A stretch of DNA of 64,000 nt from Nonomuraea jabiensis (lineage in GTDB: Bacteria > Actinomycetota > Actinomycetes > Streptosporangiales > Streptosporangiaceae): positions 8,382,501 through 8,446,500 of the forward strand of contig NZ_JACHMB010000001.1 in assembly GCF_014204795.1 (NCBI RefSeq), written 5' to 3'. Shown piece after piece: positions 34,479-42,092 of this stretch (position 1 is the stretch's first letter; each line of letters begins with the position of its first letter). A program made the position numbers and the translations under genes. The notes beneath the pieces are model-generated. The model saw nothing but the letters and a program-made list of their open reading frames with translations, was not told the origin of the DNA and did no database searches.

Positions 34479-35276
34479 TTGACGTCCTCAGAGCTGGAGA
34501 CCCCGCCCCTCGACGCCGCCCGCCGCCTGGCCGAACGCGGTGATCTCGATGGCGCCGCCGCCATACTCGCCGAGCTGGTCGCCGACCCCCACGGTCCGGA
34601 CCGGGCCCAGGCCGCGGTGGGGCTCGCCGTGGTGCTGGAGGAGCGCGGCGACGTGGAGGCCGCCAGGGCCGCCGCCAGGACCGCGCTGGCCACCGGGCAC
34701 CCCGAGTACGCCGCCCAGGCCGCCTGCCACCTGGCGCAGGGGTTCGAACGGGAGGGCCGCGCCGAGCAGGCCAGGGCCGCCTGGCAGGCCGTCCTGGGGG
34801 TCGGCACGGCCGCGTACGTGCCGCTGGCCCACCTCGCGCTGGCCCGGCTGGCGACGGCCGCCGGCAACCTGGACGAGGTCGAGCAGGAACTGCGGGCCGC
34901 CATGGAGAGCGGCGACCCGGGCGTCGGCGCGCGGGCGGCACAGGAGCTGGCCGATCTGCTGCTGGAGCACGGGGAGCCGGGGGCGGCGGCGGACGTGCTC
35001 CTGGACGCGCTGGAGGAGGCCCCGGCCGAGGAGGTGCCGGGGCTGCGGGTCCAGCTCGGGATCGCGCACCTGGAGCTGGCCTGCGCGGAGTTCGCGGAGA
35101 GCGTCGAGTACGGGGCCGATCCCCAGACCAGCGCCCTGGCCATCGAGCTCCTGGCCCGTACCCTGCCGCTGCGGGGGCGCGCCGACGACGCGGGGCGGGT
35201 GTGGTCGTACGGGCTGGAGCACGAGGACCAGACCCTCGCCGCCGAGGTCCGCCTCCGCTACCACCGCGACGCCTGA
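34479..35276 (+). CDS. Tetratricopeptide-repeat protein
   Basis: A 265-residue all-helical TPR-type protein. Repeats are seen as AARRLAERGDLDGAAAIL, LAVVLEERGDVEAARAAAR, ACHLAQGFEREGRAEQARAA, LARLATAAGNLDEVEQELR and QELADLLLEHGEPGAAADVL. No enzymatic domain or signal peptide is present, so it is probably a cytoplasmic scaffold. The TTG at 34479 is chosen because AAGGAG lies 5 nt upstream; the upstream open stretch is only gcvP sequence in another frame. It is 284 nt after gcvP, past the tandem repeat. Confidence 0.82.
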   Translation: MTSSELETPPLDAARRLAERGDLDGAAAILAELVADPHGPDRAQAAVGLAVVLEERGDVEAARAAARTALATGHPEYAAQAACHLAQGFEREGRAEQARAAWQAVLGVGTAAYVPLAHLALARLATAAGNLDEVEQELRAAMESGDPGVGARAAQELADLLLEHGEPGAAADVLLDALEEAPAEEVPGLRVQLGIAHLELACAEFAESVEYGADPQTSALAIELLARTLPLRGRADDAGRVWSYGLEHEDQTLAAEVRLRYHRDA

Positions 35277-35475
35277 CACGCCCGACGCGCCTGACGCCTG
35301 CTCGAATGGGCGACGGCGGGCGCGAGACGCCTGACGCACGCGCGAATGACGCCCTGGCCCACCTGCGTCCGCTTGACGCGCCCTCGGCGGCCCCCGACGG
35401 GGAGAGAGGCGGCCGGGCAGGGGAAGGGGCGGGGGCGCTCCCGTAGGCCTCCGCCGTGTGCATATCCGCCCGGCG

Positions 35476-35826
35476 TCAGTTGCGGCGCATGATGGCCGCG
35501 GCCGAGGCCACGTTGATGACCACGATCGCGATCCAGGTGATCGTCAACCCCACCAGCCCCGCGTTCCCGGCCGCGATGGCCGTCAACGGGATGCCGATCC
35601 CCATGGAACCCAGCGCGATCGGGATCATCGCCGCGCCCGGAGGGCTCTTCTGCCGGTGCGGCGCGGCGCCGTGGTGGTCCAGCTCGGCCCGTACGCGGGC
35701 GGAGATCGTGGCGTCGAGCCGCTCCACGAACGACTCGACGAGCGCGGCTTCGTACTCGGGACCGAGGTCCCGGCGGGCGTCCAGGGTGGCCTGGAGATCA
35801 TCCCGGATGGGGCGCTTATCTGGCAT
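35476..35826 (-). CDS. Small membrane protein
   Basis: A 116-residue protein. The N-terminal half is charged and helical (MPDKRPIRDDLQATLDARRDLG, then a second amphipathic region to about residue 65); the C-terminal half has two membrane helices (MIPIALGSMGIGIPLTAIAA and LVGLTITWIAIVVINVASAA). Related short proteins are common in actinomycetes as hypothetical membrane proteins with a cytoplasmic N-terminal segment. The function is unknown. ATG 35826 is preferred to an upstream start because family-like sequence begins there. Confidence 0.7.
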   Translation of the reverse strand: MPDKRPIRDDLQATLDARRDLGPEYEAALVESFVERLDATISARVRAELDHHGAAPHRQKSPPGAAMIPIALGSMGIGIPLTAIAAGNAGLVGLTITWIAIVVINVASAAAIMRRN

Positions 35827-35908
35827 GACAGCAATCATCCATCGCCCGCGCCACGCCGTCATCCAACCTGAGAGCTAGGGCGCGATCCTCCCCAGGTACG
35901 GTGCTGGC

Positions 35909-36499
35909 ATGGAGGTCATGACCCCGCGAGGGCCCGCGCTCGTCCAGGTGGACGAGGTGGCGGACCCGCGGCTGCTGCTGGTGCTCACCCACGGTTCGGC
36001 CGGGGGAGTGGACGCTCCCGACCTGCTCGCCGTACGGGACGCCGCGCTCAAAGCGGGGGCCGTCGTGGCCATGGTGACGCAGGCGTTCAGGGCGGCGGGG
36101 GCGCGGGCGCCGGGGTCGCCGGTCAGACAGGACGAGGCGTGGGAGATCGTCCTCAAGGAGGTGCGCACGCTCTGGCCGGGGCTGCCGCTGGTGCAGGGAG
36201 GGCGGAGCAACGGGGCGCGGGTCGCCTGCCGTACGGCCGGGGCGGTCGGCGCGGCGGCCGTGGTGGCGCTGGCCTTTCCGCTGCACCCGCCGGGGAAGCC
36301 GGAACGCTCCAGGGCCGACGAGCTACGCGGCGCCGGAGTGGACGTGCTGGTGGTCAACGGGGACCGGGATCCGTTCGGCGTGCCGGACGCCGCTGACGCG
36401 GCACGCCTGGTGGTGCTGCCGGGGGAGGGACACGACCTCAAGAAGGACCCCGCCCGAGTGGGCGAGGTCGTGGCGGAGTGGATAGCCCACTACGCCTAG
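35909..36499 (+). CDS. KANL3/Tex30-like alpha/beta hydrolase
   Basis: A 196-residue alpha/beta hydrolase of the short dienelactone-hydrolase-like type. Oxyanion region LTHGSAGGVDAPDL, nucleophile elbow GGRSNGARVA (Ser near 97), Asp in VNGDRDPFG and His in PGEGHDLKKD form a complete triad. It has no signal peptide. The substrate is unknown. It is transcribed divergently from the small membrane protein gene. Confidence 0.85.
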   Translation: MEVMTPRGPALVQVDEVADPRLLLVLTHGSAGGVDAPDLLAVRDAALKAGAVVAMVTQAFRAAGARAPGSPVRQDEAWEIVLKEVRTLWPGLPLVQGGRSNGARVACRTAGAVGAAAVVALAFPLHPPGKPERSRADELRGAGVDVLVVNGDRDPFGVPDAADAARLVVLPGEGHDLKKDPARVGEVVAEWIAHYA

Positions 36500-36500
36500 T

Positions 36501-36692
36501 TCACGCCGCGCCGACCACGGGGCGGTGTGGTGCGATGGCGGCACCGCTGGGAAGCAGCTCCCCGGTGTCCTCGAACAGGACGACACCGTTGCAGAGCAGG
36601 CTCCACCCCTGTTCGGGGTGGCAGGCGAGAGTGCGTGCCTTCTCGCGGTCGGGCGCCTCGGCATCCGGACAGGCCGGGTCGTGCGGGCACAT
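36501..36692 (-). CDS. DUF5999-family small protein
   Basis: A 63-residue protein, MCPHDPACPDAEAPDREKAR, followed by HPEQGWSLLCNGVVLFEDTG and a proline-rich end. This pattern is conserved in a short actinobacterial family (DUF5999) with three N-terminal cysteine/histidine positions that might bind metal. ATG 36692 is chosen because GGAGG sits 6 nt upstream; longer readings lack homology. The function is unknown. An inverted repeat AGTGTG/CACACT (36767-36788) lies upstream in its promoter region. Confidence 0.8.
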   Translation of the reverse strand: MCPHDPACPDAEAPDREKARTLACHPEQGWSLLCNGVVLFEDTGELLPSGAAIAPHRPVVGAA

Positions 36693-36892
36693 CGGCGTGC
36701 CTCCGATATCTCGTGGGATGCTCCCGTTTGGAGGGTCGGGAGCCGGCTCGGGTAATTGTTCTGGCAAGTGTGCGACGGATGTCACACTCCCGGACATAGT
36801 CCATCAGGACTGTTACAGAAGGGATCCCCGTTCGTGTGACCTTCGACACAGCGTGCCGTATGCAGGATAACGGTCCAAGCGCGACACGCGCA

Positions 36893-37462
36893 CTACGTTT
36901 GCAATCCCTTGAGCAGAGCGTCGAGTCCGCGCTCGAAATCGATATCGGCTCTTTCGTCCCTCCTGACCCATTCGTCAACTTCGGGATCGGCCCAGCCCGA
37001 CTGCTGCACCTCGACGGCCACGCTGCCGAACACGAAGGCCCTCAGCGCCCGCACGGCCTCCGCCGCGTCGGGCATCCCGCCGTCGGCGAGCTGCTCGGTC
37101 TGCTCCTTGATGGCCAGGGCCGTGGCGCCCTTGGGGGGCTTGGTCAGGGCCAGCGCCAGCACGCCCGGATGCTCGCGCAGCAGCTCCCGCCCCGCCCGGC
37201 ACCAGGCCCTGGCCGTCTCCTGCCAGGTGGCCGCCTGCTCGACGCGGACCGCGGTGACGTGCTCGGCCAGGGCGTCCATCAGCGCCTCCTTGCCCCTGGG
37301 CAGGTGATGGTAGATGGCCATGGCCTCCACCTCCAGGGCGTCGCCCAGCCGACGCATGGTGAGCCGGCGCAGGCCCTGGCTGTCGGCGATGTGCAGGGCA
37401 GCCTCGATGATGCGCTCGCGGGAGAGCGGGACGGGCGGTCTCTTGGCGGGCATGGAGATCAT
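36893..37462 (-). CDS. TetR family regulator with TetR_C-type ligand domain
   Basis: A 189-residue repressor. The helix-turn-helix (about 25-55) reads LRRLTMRRLGDALEVEAMAI followed by YHHLPRGKEALMDALAEHV, the pattern of the classical TetR subgroup. The C-terminal ligand domain is helical. ATG 37462 or ATG 37453 may be the start; a short TTAC-N3-GTAA palindrome (37464-37474) adjoins the first ATG and could be its own operator. No efflux gene is next to it; the divergent neighbour at 37568 is a small hypothetical protein. Confidence 0.85.
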   Translation of the reverse strand: MISMPAKRPPVPLSRERIIEAALHIADSQGLRRLTMRRLGDALEVEAMAIYHHLPRGKEALMDALAEHVTAVRVEQAATWQETARAWCRAGRELLREHPGVLALALTKPPKGATALAIKEQTEQLADGGMPDAAEAVRALRAFVFGSVAVEVQQSGWADPEVDEWVRRDERADIDFERGLDALLKGLQT

Positions 37463-37567
37463 CTTACTTCGTAAAGCCGGTCGCGCCGGGTCGATTTCCC
37501 GCTGTGTCGTACGACGGCGTAACCTTGGCGGTTGAACGAGTACCGGCTGCGTGAAAGGGCAGGGTCG

Positions 37568-37966
37568 ATGGCGTTTTTTCGTCCGAGGGTGAGCCGGGAG
37601 GCCGAGGTTCGCTACCACGCGGACCAGGAGATCTCCAAGAGCTTCCCCGAGTTGCTCGACAAAGCCCGGCAGGCCGAGGAGACGCTGCGTGAGCTGCGCG
37701 CCGCGGCGGCGGACGAGATCGAGCTGTTGGCGGCCGGGCGGGCCTTCGACCGCGCGCTGACCGACGCCCTGCGCGCCGCCGAGGCGGGGCAGCGGGCCAC
37801 GTTCGGGGTCAAGGCCTACGACGACCGGATCGCGCGCCGCAAGGCCAAGGCGACGCCCGCCGGGTCGATGTGGACGGCCGAGGTCGACCGGCTGCGCACG
37901 CTGCGCGAGGAGAACCGGATGTGGGGGATCCCGCGCGTGCCGCGCCCGGTGCCCGCGACCCTCTGA
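37568..37966 (+). CDS. Hypothetical coiled-coil protein
   Basis: A 132-residue protein, starting MAFFRPRVSREAEVRYHAD. It is rich in Glu, Arg and Ala with heptad-like helices (FPELLDKARQAEETLRELRA and AEVDRLRTLREENRMWG), suggesting a coiled coil. No membrane segment, cysteine motif or known domain is visible. I do not recognise the family. It lies between a divergent TetR gene and the convergent principal sigma factor gene. Confidence 0.65.
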   Translation: MAFFRPRVSREAEVRYHADQEISKSFPELLDKARQAEETLRELRAAAADEIELLAAGRAFDRALTDALRAAEAGQRATFGVKAYDDRIARRKAKATPAGSMWTAEVDRLRTLREENRMWGIPRVPRPVPATL

Positions 37967-38011
37967 CGTCCTGCCTCCTACGGGCCTGAAAGCCCCGGCA
38001 ACGGGCATGAA

Positions 38012-38050
38012 GAAGCCCCGGCACAGCCTCCCTCGTTGTGCCGGGGCTTC
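38012..38050. terminator. Bidirectional hairpin terminator
   Basis: A perfect 14-bp stem (GAAGCCCCGGCACA at 38012-38025 with 38037-38050) and 11-nt loop lie just after the sigma factor stop (minus strand) and 45 nt after the hypothetical gene (plus strand). It can terminate both converging transcripts. Confidence 0.85.
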
Positions 38051-38056
38051 GGGTTC

Positions 38057-39445
38057 TCAGCTCGCCCAGTCCAGCAGCGGGCGGGTGTTGCTGGGGTGGC
38101 GGAGCTTGGAGAGCGACTCCTTCTCCAGCTGGCGGATCCGCTCCCGGGTCAGCCCCAGGTGCTTGCCGATCTCGTCCAGCGTGTGGGGCTTGCCGTCCAC
38201 CAGGCCGAAGCGGAGCGCCATGATCTTCGACTCGCGGGGCGAGAGGTTGTTCAGGACGCCGCGCAGCTGGTCGCCCAGCAGCTGACGGTCCACGATCTCC
38301 GAGGCCTCGGGCGAGTCGACGTCCTCGATGAGGTCGCCGATCGTGGTCTCCCCGTCCTCGCCGATCGTGGCGTTGAGCGAGATCGGCTGGCGGCTGGTGC
38401 GCAGCAGCTCCTCGATCTGGTCGGGGGTCTTGTCCAGCTCGACGGCCAGCTCCTCGGGCGTGGGCTCGCGCCCCAGGCGCTGGTGCATGTCACGCTCGAT
38501 GCGCGACAGCTTGGACAGCATCTCCAGCACGTGCACGGGCAGCCGGATCGTACGGGCCGAGTCGGCGAAACCGCGCTGGATGGCCTGCCTGATCCACCAC
38601 ATGGCGTACGTGGAGAACTTGAAGCCCTTGGTGTAGTCGAACTTCTCCACGGCCCTGATCAGCCCCAGGTTGCCCTCCTGGACCACGTCCAGCAGGGACA
38701 TGCCGCGGTCGGTGTACTTCTTGGCGACCGACACCACGAGCCGGAGGTTGGCCTCCAGCATGTGGTCCTTGGCCCGCTTGCCGTCCTCGACCACCATGAG
38801 GAGGTCGTCCTGGACGGAGACGGGCAGGTCGGGCTCGATCTCCAGCTTGTACTCGGCGTACAGGCCCGCCTCGATCCGCCGGGCCAGCTCGACCTCCTGC
38901 GCCGCGGTGAGCAGCGTGCGGCGGCCGATGGACTTGAGGTAGGTGTGCACGGAGTCGCCCATGGCCGACTGGGTGTCGTCCAGGTCGATCTGCTCGTTCT
39001 CGATCTCGGCGTCCTCGGCGCTCAGCGCGAGGTCCTCCGGCACGTCCTCCTCGTGCTCCGGCTTGGGCTCGGGGCGGGTCACGGCCCTGGCGGCCGCCTC
39101 CGTGGCGTTGACCGCGCCGTTCTTGGCCGGGCCGTTCTTCGCCGCGCCGTTCCTGGACGGGCCGGTTTTTGCCTCCCCGGCCTTGCGGCCGGTAGTGTTT
39201 GCACGCGCAGGCTTCCTGGAGGTCTTCTTCGCGGCGGTCTTGCTGAGAGACGGCTCGTTCTCGGCGGCCAGGCTCACACCGCTCTCCGAGAGCTCGCGCA
39301 GGATCGTGCGGCCTTCAGAGGGGCTGATACCCGCGTCGGCGAACGCGTCGCGCAGCTCCGCGAGAGAAAGGTGACCCTGGGCTCGCCCTCGTTCAATGAG
39401 TTGGTCGAGAGTCGCAGATGGGGTCGCTACGGCGGTTCTGGGCAT
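38057..39445 (-). CDS. Principal RNA polymerase sigma factor (RpoD/HrdB-like)
   Basis: A 462-residue group 1/2 sigma-70 factor. It shows sigma 1.1 (about 1-65), a Lys/Ala/Pro-rich linker (about 70-130), region 1.2 from DSVHTYLKSIGR, region 2 with NLRLVVSVAKKYTDRGMSLL and FSTYAMWWIRQAI, region 3, and region 4 with VDGKPHTLDEIGKHLGLTRE. The presence of sigma 1.1 and the long linker indicates the housekeeping factor rather than a short alternative one. ATG 39445 has GGAGGAGG upstream. It ends in a strong terminator. It recognises TTGACN-N17-TANNNT-type promoters such as those noted here. Confidence 0.95.
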   Translation of the reverse strand: MPRTAVATPSATLDQLIERGRAQGHLSLAELRDAFADAGISPSEGRTILRELSESGVSLAAENEPSLSKTAAKKTSRKPARANTTGRKAGEAKTGPSRNGAAKNGPAKNGAVNATEAAARAVTRPEPKPEHEEDVPEDLALSAEDAEIENEQIDLDDTQSAMGDSVHTYLKSIGRRTLLTAAQEVELARRIEAGLYAEYKLEIEPDLPVSVQDDLLMVVEDGKRAKDHMLEANLRLVVSVAKKYTDRGMSLLDVVQEGNLGLIRAVEKFDYTKGFKFSTYAMWWIRQAIQRGFADSARTIRLPVHVLEMLSKLSRIERDMHQRLGREPTPEELAVELDKTPDQIEELLRTSRQPISLNATIGEDGETTIGDLIEDVDSPEASEIVDRQLLGDQLRGVLNNLSPRESKIMALRFGLVDGKPHTLDEIGKHLGLTRERIRQLEKESLSKLRHPSNTRPLLDWAS

Positions 39446-39564
39446 GAGGACACCTCCTCCGTACGGAGTCGAAGCGATCAGGCAGGTTGTGGTGGGGCGG
39501 CTTCTGTCCGCACGGCGCACCAGTATCAATAACGCCAATCGCTGTCATTTGTTCCCGGTGAGAC

Positions 39565-39602
39565 AAAAAAGGGGCGGATCGCCCAATGGACGAACCGCCC
39601 CT
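39565..39602 (-). terminator. Intrinsic terminator of the small membrane-protein gene
   Basis: On the minus strand GGGGCGG (39601-39595) pairs with CCGCCCC (39577-39571), followed by a run of six T. It lies 11 nt after the stop of the gene ending at 39613. Confidence 0.85.
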
Positions 39603-39612
39603 CCCGTCAGTC

Positions 39613-39927
39613 CTATTCCCGGATCTTGATCTCCCCAGGCGACACCTCGGGCATGGGCATCGGCTGGGCGTCCTGCAGACGCTGGTCCGTCCAGTAGTCG
39701 ACGACCGCGTCGGGGTCCGGGTTGACATCGCGGGAGACCACGGTGCCATCGTCGCTGGTCGTGGGCGTCGGGGCCGACGTCGGCGGCAGCTTCTCCACCA
39801 CGGCTCGGGTCTCCTTCGCGACCTGGTCGAGCTTGCCCGCCGAGGCGGCCGCCGCGACTGAGGCGCCCCCGACGACGATGACGCCGACGACGGCCGCGGA
39901 TGCCCACATCTTGCGGGTCTGATCCAT
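39613..39927 (-). CDS. Small single-pass membrane or secreted protein
   Basis: A 104-residue protein. One hydrophobic helix (MWASAAVVGVIVVGGASVAA) follows a short basic N-terminus, so it is either an uncleaved type II membrane protein or exported. The rest is a polar Thr/Pro/Asp-rich region with PPTSAPTPTTSDDG and a repetitive QPMPMPEVSPG end. No domain is recognised. It begins at ATG 39927 behind GGGAGGGAG. The only link to neighbours is position, upstream of the sigma factor gene. Confidence 0.7.
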   Translation of the reverse strand: MDQTRKMWASAAVVGVIVVGGASVAAAASAGKLDQVAKETRAVVEKLPPTSAPTPTTSDDGTVVSRDVNPDPDAVVDYWTDQRLQDAQPMPMPEVSPGEIKIRE

Positions 39928-39971
39928 GAAGGCTCCCTCCCTCTCCCCAACTAAGACGCAGCCGCAACTCA

Positions 39972-41117
39972 TCAGGTTCCTGCCCGGAGCCGGACGAAGT
40001 CGGTCTTCCCGTTCGGCAGCAGCGGTAGCTGGGACACCAGGCGCAGGCTGCGCGGGGCAGCGTGAGGGGGAAGCCTATCGCGGCAGAACGCCCTCAATTG
40101 AGGAAGCGTGAGTGGCGTGTCGGGATTGGCGGGCACCACGATGGCAGTGACCAGTTCGCCCCACTCGGCGTCGGGCGTGCCGATCACGGCCACGTCGGCC
40201 ACCTCCGGGTGGGTGCCGAGCACCTGGGCCACGGCGGCGGCCACCACCTTCTCGCCGCCGGTGTTGATCACGTCGTCGGCCCGGCCCAGCACGCGCAGCC
40301 GGCCACCGGCCATGTCGCCCAGGTCGGAGGTGCGGAACCAGTCGCCGTCGAACGGGTCGGCGGAGCCGAAGCGGTAGCCGGAGAACAGCACGGCCCCGGC
40401 GATCCTGATCAGCCCGTCCTCGCCGATCTTGACCTCCACGTTGTCCAGGGGCCGGCCGTCGTAGACGCAGCCGCCGCACGTCTCGCTCATCCCGTACGTC
40501 GTCACGATCCGGGCGCCGAGGTCGCGGGCCCGCTCCAGCAGCCCCGGCCGGGGCGCGGCGCCGCCGAGCAGGATCGTGCGGAACCCCGACAGGTCCGCCC
40601 CCAGCTCGACCAGCCGGTGCAGCTGGGTGGGGACGAGGGAGACGTGGTCGGCCCCGGAGCCGAGCACCTCGTGCGGGTCGAACCGGGCGTGGATGATCGG
40701 CTCGCTCTCCGACAGCAGGGCGCGTACCAGGACCTGGAGGCCGGCGATGTGGGCCACGGGCAGGCAGCACAGCCAGCGCTCGCCCTTGGCGGCCGCCACG
40801 CGGCGCAGGGAGGCGGCGGCCGAGGCGCGCAGGGCGGTGGCCGACAGCAGCACGCCCTTGGGGGCGCCGGTGCTGCCGCTGGTGGCGATCACGACCGCCA
40901 CGCCGGAGGGGACGCCCTCGCCGTCGCTCCGCGGCTCGCCGTCCACGTGCGTGGGGCGCAGCGCGGCCACGGCCGCTTCGGACTGGCCCGGGGCCAGGGG
41001 GAGCACGGCGGGGCCCGCGCCGCTGAGCGCGTCGCGGATCGCCGTGTACAGGGCGGGTCCCGGAGGCTGCACAATGGCATGCAGCGGACGGTCCGGATGC
41101 GACGGGTTCCTCCACAT
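39972..41117 (-). CDS. menE: o-Succinylbenzoate-CoA ligase-like adenylate-forming enzyme
   Basis: A 381-residue ANL-superfamily enzyme. Motifs: P-loop ATSGSTGAPKG, TTYGMSET, the SGYRFGSAD-WFRTSDLG core and the C-terminal PNGKTD Lys. It is shorter than most acyl-CoA ligases, as is normal for MenE. It activates o-succinylbenzoate to its CoA ester in menaquinone synthesis; the assignment rests on the facing menC-menD pair. Start ATG 41117 lies 7 nt after the -10 box TAACCT (41130-41125), so the message is probably leaderless. menF, menB, menH and menA are not in the window. Confidence 0.88.
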   Translation of the reverse strand: MWRNPSHPDRPLHAIVQPPGPALYTAIRDALSGAGPAVLPLAPGQSEAAVAALRPTHVDGEPRSDGEGVPSGVAVVIATSGSTGAPKGVLLSATALRASAAASLRRVAAAKGERWLCCLPVAHIAGLQVLVRALLSESEPIIHARFDPHEVLGSGADHVSLVPTQLHRLVELGADLSGFRTILLGGAAPRPGLLERARDLGARIVTTYGMSETCGGCVYDGRPLDNVEVKIGEDGLIRIAGAVLFSGYRFGSADPFDGDWFRTSDLGDMAGGRLRVLGRADDVINTGGEKVVAAAVAQVLGTHPEVADVAVIGTPDAEWGELVTAIVVPANPDTPLTLPQLRAFCRDRLPPHAAPRSLRLVSQLPLLPNGKTDFVRLRAGT

Positions 41118-41124
41118 GCTCGTA

Positions 41125-41130
41125 AGGTTA
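41125..41130 (-). promoter_or_regulatory. -10 box of menE, leaderless start
   Basis: TAACCT on the minus strand ends 7 nt before the menE ATG, so transcription and translation likely start together. The facing menC gene starts at 41166, so both promoters share this short region. Confidence 0.45.
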
Positions 41131-41165
41131 GTGGCGACAGGTCGGACAGAGGCGCAGGGAGGGTC

Positions 41166-42092
41166 GTGACGCGTTCTCCCGTGGTCTTCCGCATCCCCAT
41201 GCGCACCCGCTTCCGTGGACAGACCGTCAGGGAAGGCGTGCTGCTGCACGGTCCCGCCGGCTGGGGGGAGTTCTCTCCCTTTCCGGAGTACGGCCCGCGC
41301 GAGTGCGCCCGCTGGCTGGCGTGCGCCCGCGAGGCGGCCTTCGAGGGCTGGCCGGCGCCGGTGCGCGACAGCGTCCCCGTCAACGCGACCGTGCCCGGCG
41401 TGGGGCCCGAGCAGGCCCATGACATCGTCCGGCGCTCGGGCTGCGGCACGGCCAAGGTCAAGGTGGCCGAGCGGGGCCAGACCTTCGACGACGACGTGGC
41501 CAGGGTGGAGGCCGTACGCGACGCGCTCGGGCCGGCCGGCCGCCTGCGGGTCGACGCCAACGGCGCCTGGGACGTGGACGAGGCGGTGCGGCGGCTGAAG
41601 CGGCTCGACCGGTTCGACCTGGAATACGCCGAGCAGCCGTGCGCCACGCTGGAGGAGCTGGCGGCGGTGCGGCGGGCCTGCGACGTGCCGATCGCGGCCG
41701 ACGAGTCCATCCGCAGGGCGGAGGACCCGCTGCGGGTGCGCGCGGCCGAGGCGGCCGACATCGCGGTGGTCAAGGTGCAGCCGCTCGGCGGGGTCCGCGA
41801 GGCGCTCAAGGTCGTGGAGGCCTGCGGGCTGCCCGCCGTGGTCTCCAGCGCCGTGGAGACGTCCGTCGGGCTGGCCGCGGGGCTGGCGCTGGCGGCGGCG
41901 CTGCCGGCGCTGCCGTACGCGTGCGGGCTGGGCACGATGGCGCTGCTGGCGGGCGACGTGGTGGACGACTCCCTGGTGCCGGTGGAGGGCTCGCTCACGG
42001 TACGGCGTCCCTCGGTGGATTTTCAGCATTTGTCGGCTTTTGAGATTGAATCTCCCCAGTGGCTTCGCCGGATGCAGGAGGCGTCACGTTGA
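41166..42092 (+). CDS. menC: o-Succinylbenzoate synthase
   Basis: A 308-residue enolase-superfamily enzyme that dehydrates SHCHC to o-succinylbenzoate. Catalytic Lys pair in AKVKVA (about 96-101), metal ligands Asp in RVDANGAWD, Glu in YAEQP and Asp in IAADESI, and the second Lys in VVKVQPLGG are all present. Length matches the actinobacterial form. It starts at GTG 41166 with GGGAGG upstream. Its stop overlaps the menD start as TTGA (42089-42092), so the two are translationally coupled. Confidence 0.93.
   Translation: MTRSPVVFRIPMRTRFRGQTVREGVLLHGPAGWGEFSPFPEYGPRECARWLACAREAAFEGWPAPVRDSVPVNATVPGVGPEQAHDIVRRSGCGTAKVKVAERGQTFDDDVARVEAVRDALGPAGRLRVDANGAWDVDEAVRRLKRLDRFDLEYAEQPCATLEELAAVRRACDVPIAADESIRRAEDPLRVRAAEAADIAVVKVQPLGGVREALKVVEACGLPAVVSSAVETSVGLAAGLALAAALPALPYACGLGTMALLAGDVVDDSLVPVEGSLTVRRPSVDFQHLSAFEIESPQWLRRMQEASR

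Noticed and set aside
40062..41165. Extension of menC far upstream as one long plus-strand frame.
   Set aside because: The upstream part is antisense to menE; the GTG at 41166 has a good ribosome site and matches family length.
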